DNA of 64,000 nt, taken from Paenibacillus sp. LHD-117 (GTDB lineage: Bacteria; Bacillota; Bacilli; Paenibacillales; Paenibacillaceae). The stretch covers positions 1-64,000 of the forward strand of contig NZ_JAVFVT010000043.1 in the NCBI RefSeq assembly GCF_030929555.1, written 5' to 3'. Made by a program: the position numbers and the translations under genes. Position 1 is the stretch's first letter, and the number at the start of each line of letters is the position of its first letter. Positions 43,013 to 52,112 of the stretch are shown here, one piece after another. The notes under the pieces were generated by a model, which did no database searches, was not told where the DNA came from, and was given only the letters and a program-made list of their open reading frames with translations.

Positions 43013-46000
43013 GTCGAATGGAACGTCTCAACTAACGGATCAGGCGGACCGCGAGCGAATCCTCGCGGATCTGGAGACGACGCTGCTCGTGGAAGCGGGA
43101 GCGGGCTCGGGCAAAACGACCAGCCTCGTCGGGCGGCTACTCGCGCTTATCGCGTCGGGCGTCCGCGTGCAGGAGATCGCCGCCATCACGTTCACGAACA
43201 AAGCGGCGGACGAAATGAAGGAGCGGTTCCGGCTCGCGCTAGAGAAGGCATACCGGAGCGCCGTCGCTAATGGGAAAGCGGCAGGCCGCGGAGATGGGCC
43301 GCGAGATCCGGGGGCCGACGCGGAGACGGGCAGCGGCGAGGATCGGCCGGAACCGGCAAGCTTGGGCGGCGCCAAGGAATCGCCGGGCTTGAGGGATGAG
43401 CTGAACATGGCTTTGACGCAAGCCGGTGCGGCTAACGACGCGTTGGCAGCTCGTCTTGCGGAAGCACTCGCCAATCTCGACCTCATCTTCATCGGCACGA
43501 TTCATTCGTTCTGCGGATCGCTTCTGAGAGAGCGGCCGATCGAGTCGGGACTCGATCCGTCGTTCGAGGAGCTGGACGAGGAGGGCGACAAGGCATTCCG
43601 GTCGATTTGTTGGGACGAATCAATGAATGGCTTGGACGATGCGGGCCGGCAAAAGCTGGAGGAGCTGCTCGCGCTGCGTGTAGACGTAAACACGCTGCGC
43701 GAGGTGTACGAGCGCGTCTCTTATTTCGCCGATGTAGAGCTGCCTTGCGAAGAACGCCCTCGTCCCGACATGGACCGTATTCGCGCGACGCTGCTTCCGC
43801 TTCTTGACGCGGCCGCGCCGTATATTCCGGCATCGGAGCCGCCGAGCGGCTGGGACGCGGTGCAGAAGCTGGTCCGGCAAAGCCGGCAGAAGCTGAAATA
43901 CATCGATTGGTTCGATGACGTGCAAATGCTGGAGCTGGCGAAGGATTTCGACCGGAAGCTCGACGTGACGCTGAACCGCTGGACATCCAAGGAACACGCA
44001 AGCGAGATGAAAAAAAGGTTCCCCGAATGGCAGCGGGATGTGCTTGCTCCGCTGCTCGCGGAATGGCGGGAGTATTTGTACCCGAAGCTGATCGCCTTCG
44101 TGCGGCCCGCGCTTGAATATTGCCGGGAGCGAAGGTTCGCGGCGGGCAAGCTGAACTTTCAGGATCTGCTTATGGAAGCGGCTAAGCTGGTTCGGGACGA
44201 TGGGGAGGTTCGATCGTATTTTGCCCGGCGTTATACGCGGTTGCTCGTCGACGAATTCCAGGATACGGACCCGATCCAGGCGGAGCTTATGTTTCTGTTG
44301 ACGGGCGAGCCGGAGGGCGGTGGCCATATACGCGATTGGCGAAAGCTGACACCGCGGCCGGGTTCGCTCTTCGTCGTTGGCGATCCGAAGCAGTCGATCT
44401 ATCGGTTTAGACGCGCGGATATCTCCATTTACAACGAGGTGAAGGCGCGGATCGCGGCTTGCGGGGCGGTGCTGCGGCTGACGGCGAACTTCCGGTCCGC
44501 GCACGCGGTCGGCGATTTCGTCAACGGGCAGTTCATCGGCAAGCTTCCGTCCGAGGAGACGGAGCAACAGGCCGCGTTCGTGCGGATGGAGACGAGATCG
44601 GACAATCCGGCAGGCGGCAAAAAATCTCCGCACGGCGTATACGCTTTGCCCTATCCGAAGGTGCCTGGCGGCAAAGCGGCCGTCGCGCGGCTGGATGCCG
44701 TACGTATCGCAGCATACATCGCCTGGGCTTGCGGTGGCAAAGGCGGCATTCGGATCGAGGAGCGGGAGGGCGGCAGTCGCCCAGCGGTTCCGAGCGACTT
44801 CCTCATTCTGACGAAGACGCGCGAATTCATCCACCTGTACGCGGAGCAGCTCGACCTGCACGGCGTGCCGTCGGATACGTCCGGCAGCAGCACTGTCTAC
44901 GAGGAGCTGGTCGCGTTATGGCAGCTGGCCCGTTATCTGGACGATCCCGAGGATGCGCCGGCTTTGCTTGGGGTGCTGCGCGGGATGTTGTTCGGGATCA
45001 GCGACCGATCGCTGTGGGGGTACAAGGAGGAGGTCGGGCGAATCGCGATGCACGGCATCCCGGAGGGGGATGACTGCTCTGAGGAGTCTCGCCCCGTTCA
45101 AGCCGCGCTCGTACGGCTCCGAACATACCGGGATTGGATCCGCGGCGCTTCGAGCGCGGCTTCGGCGTTTTCCCGCATCGTTGACGATCTCGGCTTAGTG
45201 CCGTACGTGTCTACGCTGCCCGCGGGCGCGATTCGGGCAGGCACGCTCGTTCGGATGCTGCAGCTGCTGCAAAGCGATCCGCGCGCGGCTTCGAGCTGGC
45301 CGGCCTTAAGCCGAGCCATTGGCGACATGCTGGCGGACCGCGGCTTGGAGACGTCCAGTCTGTACGCGGGCGGGGGAGGCGCGGTACGCATCATGAACCT
45401 GCACAAAGCGAAGGGACTGGAAGCGCCGGTCGTGTTCCTCGCTTGCCCTTGCGGCGAATCCGATCATGACGCGACGGAATATATCGACCGTTCGGGGGAG
45501 ACGGCCCGGGGGTATTTTACGATTAGCCGGAATGCGGGGCAGTACAAACGCGAGACGGTCGCCCAGCCGCCGGGCTGGGAGGCGATGAACGAGCGGGAGC
45601 GGCTGTTCGCGAACGCGGAGAAGGATCGGCTGCTGTACGTGGCGGCAACGCGGCCGAAACAAATGTTGGTAGTCAGCCTCTATCCGGAGCAGCCGGCCAA
45701 CTGTCCATGGTCCCGACTCGTTGAAGGCATGGAGCTCATGCGCGAGCTGGACGATCCGGGGCTGGAGCCGACAAGGAAGCAGCCTGTGACGATTGCTCCG
45801 GATCTGCAGGCGATGGCGGCCGCGCGCCGGGAGAAGCTGGCGAGCTTAAGCGCGCCATCTTACGAGCTGGCGTCCGTCACAGGTCGTACGAAGATCGCGG
45901 GCGAACCGCCGGAGTGGATGGCGACCGGCAAGGGACTTTCCTTCGGCAGCGTCGTGCATCGGGCGCTCGAGCTGGCCGGCAAGGGGTTGCCGGAGGCGAG

Positions 46001-46442
46001 GCTCGACGATGCCGTGCGGATGCTGGCGGAGGAAGAAGGCCTCGCCGCCATGCATGTCGATGAAGCGGCCGCGGTCGTACGCAACGTGCTCGCGAGCGGC
46101 ATCTGGCAGCGAAGTCTGCGGGCGAAGCGCCGCTTGTTCGAGGTGCCGCTGATGATCCGCAAGCAATCGGCGGCGGACGAACAAACGCTCCTGCTTCGCG
46201 GCGTGATCGACTTTCTCTTCGAGGAGGAGGACGGCTGGGTGATCGTCGACTTCAAGACGGACAGCATACCGGAAGGAAAGCTGGGGCCTTTCGTCGATTT
46301 TTATGAGCCGCAGGTGTTGGCGTACGCGGAAGAATGGCGCGATACGTTCGGTTATCCGGTGAAGGAAGCGGGGCTTTATTTTGCCCAGATGGGGGTTTAC
46401 ATCGAGATTGGAACAAGAAGGAGCGATTTCGCGAATGGATAA
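43005..46442 (+). CDS. AddA-like UvrD-type helicase-nuclease
   Basis: A 1145-aa ATP-dependent helicase with a C-terminal nuclease. Motifs: Walker A GAGSGKTT (K37), ITFTNKAADEMKERF, IGTIHSFC, Walker B LLVDEFQDTD (D416, E417), VGDPKQSIYRFRRAD, LTANFRS, NLHKAKGLEAPVVFLA, LLYVAATRPKQ and nuclease VIVDFKTD (D1082, K1084). TTG 43005 overlaps the AddB-like stop by 8 bases, with GGAGGTGGAGGAG upstream. With the partner it would unwind and degrade DNA ends to load RecA and destroy foreign DNA. Known AddA is about 1230 aa, so this is slightly short, with an inserted acidic/Gly-rich stretch near residue 90. Confidence 0.92.
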   Translation: MAKSNGTSQLTDQADRERILADLETTLLVEAGAGSGKTTSLVGRLLALIASGVRVQEIAAITFTNKAADEMKERFRLALEKAYRSAVANGKAAGRGDGPRDPGADAETGSGEDRPEPASLGGAKESPGLRDELNMALTQAGAANDALAARLAEALANLDLIFIGTIHSFCGSLLRERPIESGLDPSFEELDEEGDKAFRSICWDESMNGLDDAGRQKLEELLALRVDVNTLREVYERVSYFADVELPCEERPRPDMDRIRATLLPLLDAAAPYIPASEPPSGWDAVQKLVRQSRQKLKYIDWFDDVQMLELAKDFDRKLDVTLNRWTSKEHASEMKKRFPEWQRDVLAPLLAEWREYLYPKLIAFVRPALEYCRERRFAAGKLNFQDLLMEAAKLVRDDGEVRSYFARRYTRLLVDEFQDTDPIQAELMFLLTGEPEGGGHIRDWRKLTPRPGSLFVVGDPKQSIYRFRRADISIYNEVKARIAACGAVLRLTANFRSAHAVGDFVNGQFIGKLPSEETEQQAAFVRMETRSDNPAGGKKSPHGVYALPYPKVPGGKAAVARLDAVRIAAYIAWACGGKGGIRIEEREGGSRPAVPSDFLILTKTREFIHLYAEQLDLHGVPSDTSGSSTVYEELVALWQLARYLDDPEDAPALLGVLRGMLFGISDRSLWGYKEEVGRIAMHGIPEGDDCSEESRPVQAALVRLRTYRDWIRGASSAASAFSRIVDDLGLVPYVSTLPAGAIRAGTLVRMLQLLQSDPRAASSWPALSRAIGDMLADRGLETSSLYAGGGGAVRIMNLHKAKGLEAPVVFLACPCGESDHDATEYIDRSGETARGYFTISRNAGQYKRETVAQPPGWEAMNERERLFANAEKDRLLYVAATRPKQMLVVSLYPEQPANCPWSRLVEGMELMRELDDPGLEPTRKQPVTIAPDLQAMAAARREKLASLSAPSYELASVTGRTKIAGEPPEWMATGKGLSFGSVVHRALELAGKGLPEARLDDAVRMLAEEEGLAAMHVDEAAAVVRNVLASGIWQRSLRAKRRLFEVPLMIRKQSAADEQTLLLRGVIDFLFEEEDGWVIVDFKTDSIPEGKLGPFVDFYEPQVLAYAEEWRDTFGYPVKEAGLYFAQMGVYIEIGTRRSDFANG

Positions 46443-46710
46443 CGTGATCCCGTTCGTGCCGAGGCCGAATCCGCTTGAGCAGCTGTCAGCCGAAGAAATT
46501 TCCGAGTACTGGGAGAAGGGCTTCGCGCTGTATTGCATGTCGGTCGGGTTGCTGACGATCGCGGAGCGGTCGGATGCGGTTAACATCGGGCAGGACGTGT
46601 ACGCGTCGATGTACAGAGGCATTCAAATCATGGCGGAAGTGAATCGCGAACGCATGGAGCGGATCGTGATGGATCCGGAGTTGATCGAACGGGCGTTGAG
46701 AGGGAAGTAG
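46435..46710 (+). CDS. Small protein (91 aa) in the AddAB-like operon, function unknown
   Basis: ATG 46435 overlaps the AddA-like stop by 8 bases, with AAGGAG upstream, so it is the third gene of the operon. The protein is mostly helical: MDNVIPFVPRPNPLEQLSAE, then EISEYWEKGFALYCMSVGLL and VYASMYRGIQIMAEVNRERM. It is slightly acidic with no zinc or nucleotide motif. No family was recognised. Coupling to the nuclease genes suggests a modulator or accessory subunit (inference). Confidence 0.7.
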   Translation: MDNVIPFVPRPNPLEQLSAEEISEYWEKGFALYCMSVGLLTIAERSDAVNIGQDVYASMYRGIQIMAEVNRERMERIVMDPELIERALRGK

Positions 46711-47183
46711 GTTTTGGGTCGGGGCGGTGCGAGTTGGTGCGGCATGGAGCGGATCGTGATGGATCCGGCGAAAAGCGGGTCAGCGCGGCGTGGGTCGGTG
46801 CGACATGGGTGAGGGCGACACGGCGTGGCGCTTCCGCTAACGGACAGGAAAGACGCTATTGAAACAAAAAACGGCTTTTTGTAAATCTAGCGGATGCAGA
46901 TGTCGTTATTTCGAACTTGGTATAGGTTAGAAGCCTTCTTCCAAGCAAATAACGGCTCTGGAGTCCGTTACGTTTTAAATGGCGGTCATTTGCACCAAAT
47001 AGCGGCGCTGTGCTCCGTTAGAGAGTATATGCGGGCGACGCGCCGTGTCTATTCCGTGATTGTTTTTATGGCTGCCCTCGTTATTGGGCGGTCATAAACA
47101 ATCACGTTATTTTTTTGTTCAAATTTATTTAGGTTCGCTATATAATATGTTTAGCGATAAACAATCGGAGAGGAGGGGAGCCC
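46711..47183. other. Intergenic region with a 27-bp duplication, dispersed repeats and a MarR-type promoter
   Basis: No credible gene. GCATGGAGCGGATCGTGATG plus 7 more bases (46652-46678) is repeated exactly at 46742-46768, 90 bases later, so the end of the small gene was partly duplicated. 46840-47030 holds A/T-rich short repeats (AACGGCTCTGGAGTCCGTTA and AGCGGCGCTGTGCTCCGTTA) like dispersed elements of this group. A hairpin GTGATTGTTTTTATG/CATAAACAATCAC (47056-47070 and 47093-47105) followed by a T run is a likely terminator, then comes the MarR promoter. Confidence 0.6.
47135..47157 (+). promoter_or_regulatory. Promoter and candidate MarR operator of the exporter operon
   Basis: TATAAT (47141-47146) lies inside an inverted repeat TCGCTA (47135-47140) and TAGCGA (47152-47157). 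The position over the -10 suits MarR autorepression. No well-spaced -35 is found. Confidence 0.55.
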
Positions 47184-47837
47184 GTGGAGGAAAGTGAGAA
47201 CTGGGAGAACAGGAAGAACAGGAAGAACAGGGAGAGCGGGGAGAAACGCGGCACTCGAGCAGAGTTGGAGGCAAGCGAATCTACCGATATCCGGGACGCT
47301 CATAACGACGATGCCGGCCGTGCCGGGTCAGCCGTCCGCGTCGGGTCAGCCGACCGCGCCGCCGCGGACAGCCGCGACACCGCGGATAACCGCGACACCG
47401 CGGACAACCGCGTCATCCTCGAACATTTCGTCGAGCACATGCAGCGCATCCACCGCTACCTGAGGTCGGAGGCGTTCCATCGGAACAAGCCGGAGCTCAC
47501 CCGGGTGCAGTGGATGCTGCTTCGGCATTTGAAGTGCAAGTCCGGCCGGACGATCGGGCAGCTGGCCGAGCATCTCGACGTGCGGGCGAGCACGATGTCC
47601 CAGATGATCGACCGTCTGGAGAAGATGAGATACGTCGTTCGCGAGAGCAGCGCCGAGGACGCCAGGGTGAAGCTCGTCAAGCTTACGCAGGACGGCAGGG
47701 CGATCATCACCGGCATGGAGGCGGCTTGGCTGGAGTCGCTGGAAGAGCCCTTCGCCCATTTCGACGAGGACGAGAAACGTCAGCTGGCCGCTTTGATGGA
47801 GAAGCTGTCGTCCCATTTGCCAAGGAAAGGAGACTAA
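47184..47837 (+). CDS. MarR-family regulator with a long disordered N-terminal tail
   Basis: A 217-aa repressor. The MarR core (about 78-217) has LTRVQWMLLRHLKCKSGRTI, QLAEHLDVRASTMSQMIDRL and the wing VRESSAEDARVKLVKLTQDG. The first 75 residues are unusual: low complexity, highly charged and repetitive (RKNRKNRESGEK, then RDTADNRDTADN). GTG 47184 follows GGAGAGGAGGGG. A more usual MarR would start near residue 75, but no good ribosome site lies there. It precedes the two exporter genes by 5 bases and is likely their repressor. Confidence 0.85.
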   Translation: MEESENWENRKNRKNRESGEKRGTRAELEASESTDIRDAHNDDAGRAGSAVRVGSADRAAADSRDTADNRDTADNRVILEHFVEHMQRIHRYLRSEAFHRNKPELTRVQWMLLRHLKCKSGRTIGQLAEHLDVRASTMSQMIDRLEKMRYVVRESSAEDARVKLVKLTQDGRAIITGMEAAWLESLEEPFAHFDEDEKRQLAALMEKLSSHLPRKGD

Positions 47838-47842
47838 CTCCA

Positions 47843-49588
47843 ATGCCTTACGCCCGCTATATTCGAAAATATTGGAAAAGCTTCTCGATCGCGGTGCTCT
47901 TCGTGGCGATCGAATCCGGCGCGGATCTCATGATGCCGACGCTGCTGGCTCATATCATCGACGAGGGCATCGCGAATAACGATCTCGATTACGTGCTCCG
48001 GATGGGCGCGTTCATGCTGCTCATTACGGCCATGGGCGCGGTCGCGGCTTCCATCCGCAACGTCGTGGCCAGCCACGTCAGCCAGAAGTTCGGGACGGAG
48101 CTGCGGTCGGATCTGTTCGCCAAGATCCAATCCCTTTCCTTCGACAACATGAACAAGTTCGACCGCGGCTCGCTCATTACGCGATTGACGGGCGACGTGA
48201 CGCTCGTGCAGAACTTTCTGAACGGCATGATGCGAATCTTCGTGAAAGCGCCGATCCTCGGGATAGGCGCGCTCATTATGGCGTTCCGGCTCAACTGGAA
48301 TTTGTCCATGATTTTGCTCGTGGTCGTGCCGATCGTCATCGTTTTGGTAACGCTTAACATTCGCGTCGGCTTCTCGCGGTTCATGAAGGTGCAGCAGTCG
48401 CTGGACAAGGTGAACAGCACGGTTCGGGAATATTTGTCGGGGGTGCGCGTCGTCAAGGCGTTCAACCGATTCGATTACGAGGTGGACCGGTTCGAGCGGT
48501 CGAACGAGGACCAGCGTGCACGCTCGACGAACGCGATGAGAGCGATGTCGGTGTTCAACCCCGCCATCATGCTCACGGTCAACTTCGGCATCGTGGCCGT
48601 CCTTTGGCTCGGGGGCCGATGGCTTGACGCGTCGCTGCTGCCGGTCGGCCATCTTGTCGCTTTCGTCAATTACATGACCCAAATTCTGTTCGCGCTCATG
48701 ATGCTGACGATGGTCTTTACGATGTTCATTCGGGCGAAGGCGTCCGCGCAGCGAATCGGCGAGGTGTTCAAGCAGGAGAACGCGATGACATGGCGCGAGG
48801 ATGGACAATGGGCTTCCGACGCGAGGGGAGCGATCGAGTTCGACCGCGTAACGTTCTCGTACGACGGAACCGCGGGAAGCGCGGGAAGCGCGGCGGTCGA
48901 CGGCGTCTCCTTCCGGTGTTTGCCGGGAGAGACGATCGGCATCGTCGGCTCGACGGGCGCCGGGAAGAGCAGCCTGGTCGAGCTGATCCCGCGTTTTTAC
49001 GATGCGGATTCGGGTACCATCCGAGTAAACGGCACGTACATCAGGGAGCTGGATCCCGCCATGCTCAGAGAGCGCATCGCAATTGTGCCGCAGAAAACGA
49101 TGCTGTTCAGCGGAACGATCATGGAGAATATCCGCTGGGGCCGGGAGGATGCGACCGAAGCGGAGGTCATCGCCGCCGCCAAGCTGTCCGAGGCGCATGA
49201 ATTCATCGCCAAGCTGCCCGAAGGGTACGCGTCCGTATTGGGCCAGCGCGGCGTGAATCTGTCCGGGGGACAGAAACAGCGGGTATCCATCGCGCGGGCT
49301 CTGATCCGGAAGCCGGACATTCTTATTCTCGACGACTGCACGAGCGCGGTCGACATGACGACGGAGGCGAGAATCAAGGAGTCGCTGAAGGCGTACGCCA
49401 AAAACATGACTTGTATCCTGATCGCGCAGCGGATCACCTCGGTGATGGACGCGGATAACATTATCGTCATGGACCACGGGAAGATCGTCGACATCGGCAC
49501 GCACAGCAAGCTGCTGGACCGATGCCGGGTCTACCAGGAAATCTACGAATCCCAGGTAGGAAAGGAGCTGAAGCCCGATGTCTGCTAA
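47843..49588 (+). CDS. ABC exporter half, BmrC/YheI-like (degenerate site)
   Basis: A 581-aa type I ABC exporter half with six membrane helices (about 15-310) and an ATPase domain. Walker A is GSTGAGKSS (K375), the signature LSGGQKQRVSIARAL, and Walker B ILILDDCTSAVD, where the catalytic Glu is replaced by Asp (D498). That is the degenerate-site pattern of BmrC-type subunits. ATG 47843 lies 5 bases after the MarR stop behind AAAGGAGAC. It forms a heterodimer with the 49578 product and probably exports drugs or lipophilic compounds (family knowledge). Confidence 0.92.
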   Translation: MPYARYIRKYWKSFSIAVLFVAIESGADLMMPTLLAHIIDEGIANNDLDYVLRMGAFMLLITAMGAVAASIRNVVASHVSQKFGTELRSDLFAKIQSLSFDNMNKFDRGSLITRLTGDVTLVQNFLNGMMRIFVKAPILGIGALIMAFRLNWNLSMILLVVVPIVIVLVTLNIRVGFSRFMKVQQSLDKVNSTVREYLSGVRVVKAFNRFDYEVDRFERSNEDQRARSTNAMRAMSVFNPAIMLTVNFGIVAVLWLGGRWLDASLLPVGHLVAFVNYMTQILFALMMLTMVFTMFIRAKASAQRIGEVFKQENAMTWREDGQWASDARGAIEFDRVTFSYDGTAGSAGSAAVDGVSFRCLPGETIGIVGSTGAGKSSLVELIPRFYDADSGTIRVNGTYIRELDPAMLRERIAIVPQKTMLFSGTIMENIRWGREDATEAEVIAAAKLSEAHEFIAKLPEGYASVLGQRGVNLSGGQKQRVSIARALIRKPDILILDDCTSAVDMTTEARIKESLKAYAKNMTCILIAQRITSVMDADNIIVMDHGKIVDIGTHSKLLDRCRVYQEIYESQVGKELKPDVC

Positions 49589-51440
49589 GTCTGGACAGGA
49601 TGGAAATCAGAGCGGGCAGGTGCCGCCGGCCATTCCGGGAATCGGAAGACCCGGCGCGGGGGCGGCAGTCCGGAAACCGGTGAAGCCGAAACAATTCCGG
49701 TCGACGATGCTGCGGCTGTGGCGTTATTTCGGCAACGAGCGGAAGCTGTTGACGCTCATCTTCCTGTTCGTCGTCGTCAGTTCCGCGCTTTCCGTGGCTG
49801 GTCCTTACCTGATTGGCATGGGCATCGACGCGATGACTTCCGCCGACGGCGGAGGCGTCGACTTCCGCCTGCTGGAGACGGTGCTTCTCGTGCTCCTTGC
49901 CGCTTACGTAAGCGAAGGAGCGCTGTCGTTCACGCAGGGCTGGCTGATGGCGGGACTTTCCCAACGCGTCGTGAAGGGGCTTCGCGGCACGTTGTTCGGG
50001 AAGCTGCAGAAGCTGCCGCTCCGCTTTTTCGACTCGCGGCCTCATGGCGAGCTCATGAGCAGAGTGACGAACGACATCGACAACGTCAGCAACACGGTCT
50101 CTCAATCGACGGTTCAATTGATGGCGGGATGCATCGGCATCGTCGGTTCACTAACGATGATGCTAGTCTTAAGTCCGCTGCTGACGCTGGCGAGTCTCGT
50201 CACGGTGCCGCTCGTCTTCCTGCTCGCAAAGTTCGTGACGCGCCGGACGCAGCCGCTGTTCAAGGAGCAGCAGGCGCAGCTGGGACGACTCAACGGCCAT
50301 ATCGAAGAGACGATCACGGGGCTTTCGGTCGTCAAGGCGTTCAACCACGAGCGCCGGTCGATCGAGCAGTTCGAGGAAGTGAACGGCAAGCTGCTGCAGG
50401 TGTCGCTGAAGGCGCAAATCTGGTCCGGCTTCCTCATGCCGCTGCTCGGCGTCATCAACAATATCGGCATCGCGGTGATCGCGATCATCGGCGGAATCAT
50501 GGCCGTGAAGGGGCATGTGACCGTGGGGCTCATCGCCAGCTTCGTCGGCTACTCCCGGCAGTTCGTGCGGCCGCTGAACGAGATGGCCCAAATCTACAAC
50601 GTGCTGCAGTCCGGCGTGGCGGGCGCGGAGCGCGTGTTCGAGGTGCTGGACGAGAAGGAGGAGGAAAAGGATCCGCCCGGCGCGGTCGTACTGGCGAATC
50701 CGAAGGGACATGTCGTATTCGACAACGTGGATTTCGCCTACCGTGAGGACGTTCCGATTCTGAAGCGGATCAGCTTCGATTCCCCGAGCGAAAGCAGCAC
50801 GGCTTTGGTCGGGCCGACTGGCGCGGGCAAGACGACCGTCGTTAACCTTCTCACCCGGTTCTACGATGCGACCGGCGGCCGGATCCTTATCGACGGCCGC
50901 GACATCAAGGAATATACGCGCGAGAGTCTGCGGCAATGCTTCGGCATTGTGCTGCAGGATACGTACTTGTTCTCCGGCACGATCAAGGAAAACATCAAAT
51001 ACGGCAAGCCGGACGCGACGGACGCGGAAGTGGCCGAGGCCGCCGGAATGGCCAACGCGGACGCGTTCATCCAGCGGCTGCCGAACAAATACGACACGGA
51101 GCTGACCGAGAACGGCGGCAATCTAAGCCAAGGGCAGCGGCAGCTGCTGGCGATTGCCAGGGTTATTTTGGCCAAGCCGTCCATCCTCATTCTCGACGAA
51201 GCGACAAGCAGCATCGACACCCGAACGGAACTGCATATCCAGGAAGCACTGCTGAAGGTGATGAAGGGGCGGACGACGTTCATCATCGCGCATCGGCTGA
51301 ACACGATCCGGGATGCGGATTCGATCATGGTCGTCGACCAAGGCAAGCTGCAGGAGAAAGGCAAACACGACGAGCTTATGGAGCGGCGCGGCGTTTATTA
51401 CGGCATGTTTCATCAGCAGTTCAAAAACGCGCAGGGATGA
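49578..51440 (+). CDS. ABC exporter half, BmrD/YheH-like (catalytic site)
   Basis: A 620-aa exporter half. A Pro/Gly-rich N-terminal extension (about 1-40) precedes six membrane helices and an ATPase domain with GPTGAGKTT (K418), a signature reading LSQGQRQLLAIARVI (Gln in place of Gly), and Walker B ILILDEATSSID with catalytic E541. ATG 49578 overlaps the partner's stop by 11 bases, so the two are translationally coupled. It supplies the canonical catalytic Glu, while the partner lacks it, as in BmrCD/YheIH. Confidence 0.92.
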   Translation: MSAKSGQDGNQSGQVPPAIPGIGRPGAGAAVRKPVKPKQFRSTMLRLWRYFGNERKLLTLIFLFVVVSSALSVAGPYLIGMGIDAMTSADGGGVDFRLLETVLLVLLAAYVSEGALSFTQGWLMAGLSQRVVKGLRGTLFGKLQKLPLRFFDSRPHGELMSRVTNDIDNVSNTVSQSTVQLMAGCIGIVGSLTMMLVLSPLLTLASLVTVPLVFLLAKFVTRRTQPLFKEQQAQLGRLNGHIEETITGLSVVKAFNHERRSIEQFEEVNGKLLQVSLKAQIWSGFLMPLLGVINNIGIAVIAIIGGIMAVKGHVTVGLIASFVGYSRQFVRPLNEMAQIYNVLQSGVAGAERVFEVLDEKEEEKDPPGAVVLANPKGHVVFDNVDFAYREDVPILKRISFDSPSESSTALVGPTGAGKTTVVNLLTRFYDATGGRILIDGRDIKEYTRESLRQCFGIVLQDTYLFSGTIKENIKYGKPDATDAEVAEAAGMANADAFIQRLPNKYDTELTENGGNLSQGQRQLLAIARVILAKPSILILDEATSSIDTRTELHIQEALLKVMKGRTTFIIAHRLNTIRDADSIMVVDQGKLQEKGKHDELMERRGVYYGMFHQQFKNAQG

Positions 51441-51483
51441 ACGTAATCAACTTTACAGCATGGAAAGAAGGTAATGGAAAGAC

Positions 51484-52041
51484 ATGGAAATCAAATTTTG
51501 TTCCGCCTGCGGGCATGAAATGGAAACAAGGGATGTCGACGGTACGCCGAGAAGGGCTTGCACGTCCTGCAGCTTCGTGCATTGGGGCAGCTACAGCATC
51601 GGGGTCGGCGCGCTGGTGCAGAAAGAGGGCAAGCTGTTGCTCGTGAGGCGGGCGCAGGAGCCGGGCAAGGGTTATTGGACGAATCCCGGCGGATACATCG
51701 AGCAGCTCGAGCCGATCGAAGAGACGATCGTGCGCGAAGTGATGGAGGAATGCGGCGTCGAAGCCGTCGTGACGGGCGTCGCGGCGCTGCGGGATCAGCC
51801 GCGGGCGATCCATAACGTTTATATCGCGTTCGCGATGGACTACGTTGCTGGCGAGCCGACTCCGGACGGCGTCGAGGTGGACGCCGCAGGTTTCTTCAGC
51901 CCCGAGGAGATGGCGGAGATGAACGTCGCGCCGTTCACGAAGTGGCTGGCCGACGTCTCGTTCCGCGGCGAGTCCCGAGGCCTGCTGAAGGACGCGAATC
52001 CGGTCGTTCCGCTGAACGGCTACGGGTTGTTCCGGGTGTAG
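51484..52041 (+). CDS. Nudix hydrolase with N-terminal zinc ribbon
   Basis: A 185-aa hydrolase. The first 35 residues form a zinc ribbon (CSACGHEM then ACTSCSFVHW). The Nudix box is intact: GGYIEQLEPIEETIVREVME then ECGV. It would hydrolyse a nucleoside diphosphate derivative; the zinc-ribbon type resembles NudC-like and ADP-ribose hydrolases, but the substrate is unknown. ATG 51484 follows GAAGGTAATGG. It is 43 bases after the exporter gene, on the same strand, possibly as the last gene of that operon. A bidirectional terminator follows at 52080. Confidence 0.9.
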   Translation: MEIKFCSACGHEMETRDVDGTPRRACTSCSFVHWGSYSIGVGALVQKEGKLLLVRRAQEPGKGYWTNPGGYIEQLEPIEETIVREVMEECGVEAVVTGVAALRDQPRAIHNVYIAFAMDYVAGEPTPDGVEVDAAGFFSPEEMAEMNVAPFTKWLADVSFRGESRGLLKDANPVVPLNGYGLFRV

Positions 52042-52079
52042 GCGACGCGAGCGATAACGAAATAGGAGCATATAAGCAG

Positions 52080-52112
52080 ACCTCCGGCGCTACTTGCGTC
52101 CGGAGGTTTTGT
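52080..52112. terminator. Bidirectional terminator between the Nudix and GH5 genes
   Basis: ACCTCCGG (52080-52087) pairs with CCGGAGGT (52100-52107), with the GH5 stop codon (52090-52092, minus strand) in the loop. TTTTGTT follows on the plus strand, so it probably serves both convergent genes. Confidence 0.7.

Noticed and set aside
43620-44861. 413-codon minus-strand frame
   Set aside because: Antisense to the AddA-like helicase between conserved helicase motifs.
47834-49504. 556-codon minus-strand frame
   Set aside because: Antisense shadow of the ABC exporter gene; no family motif and no ribosome site.
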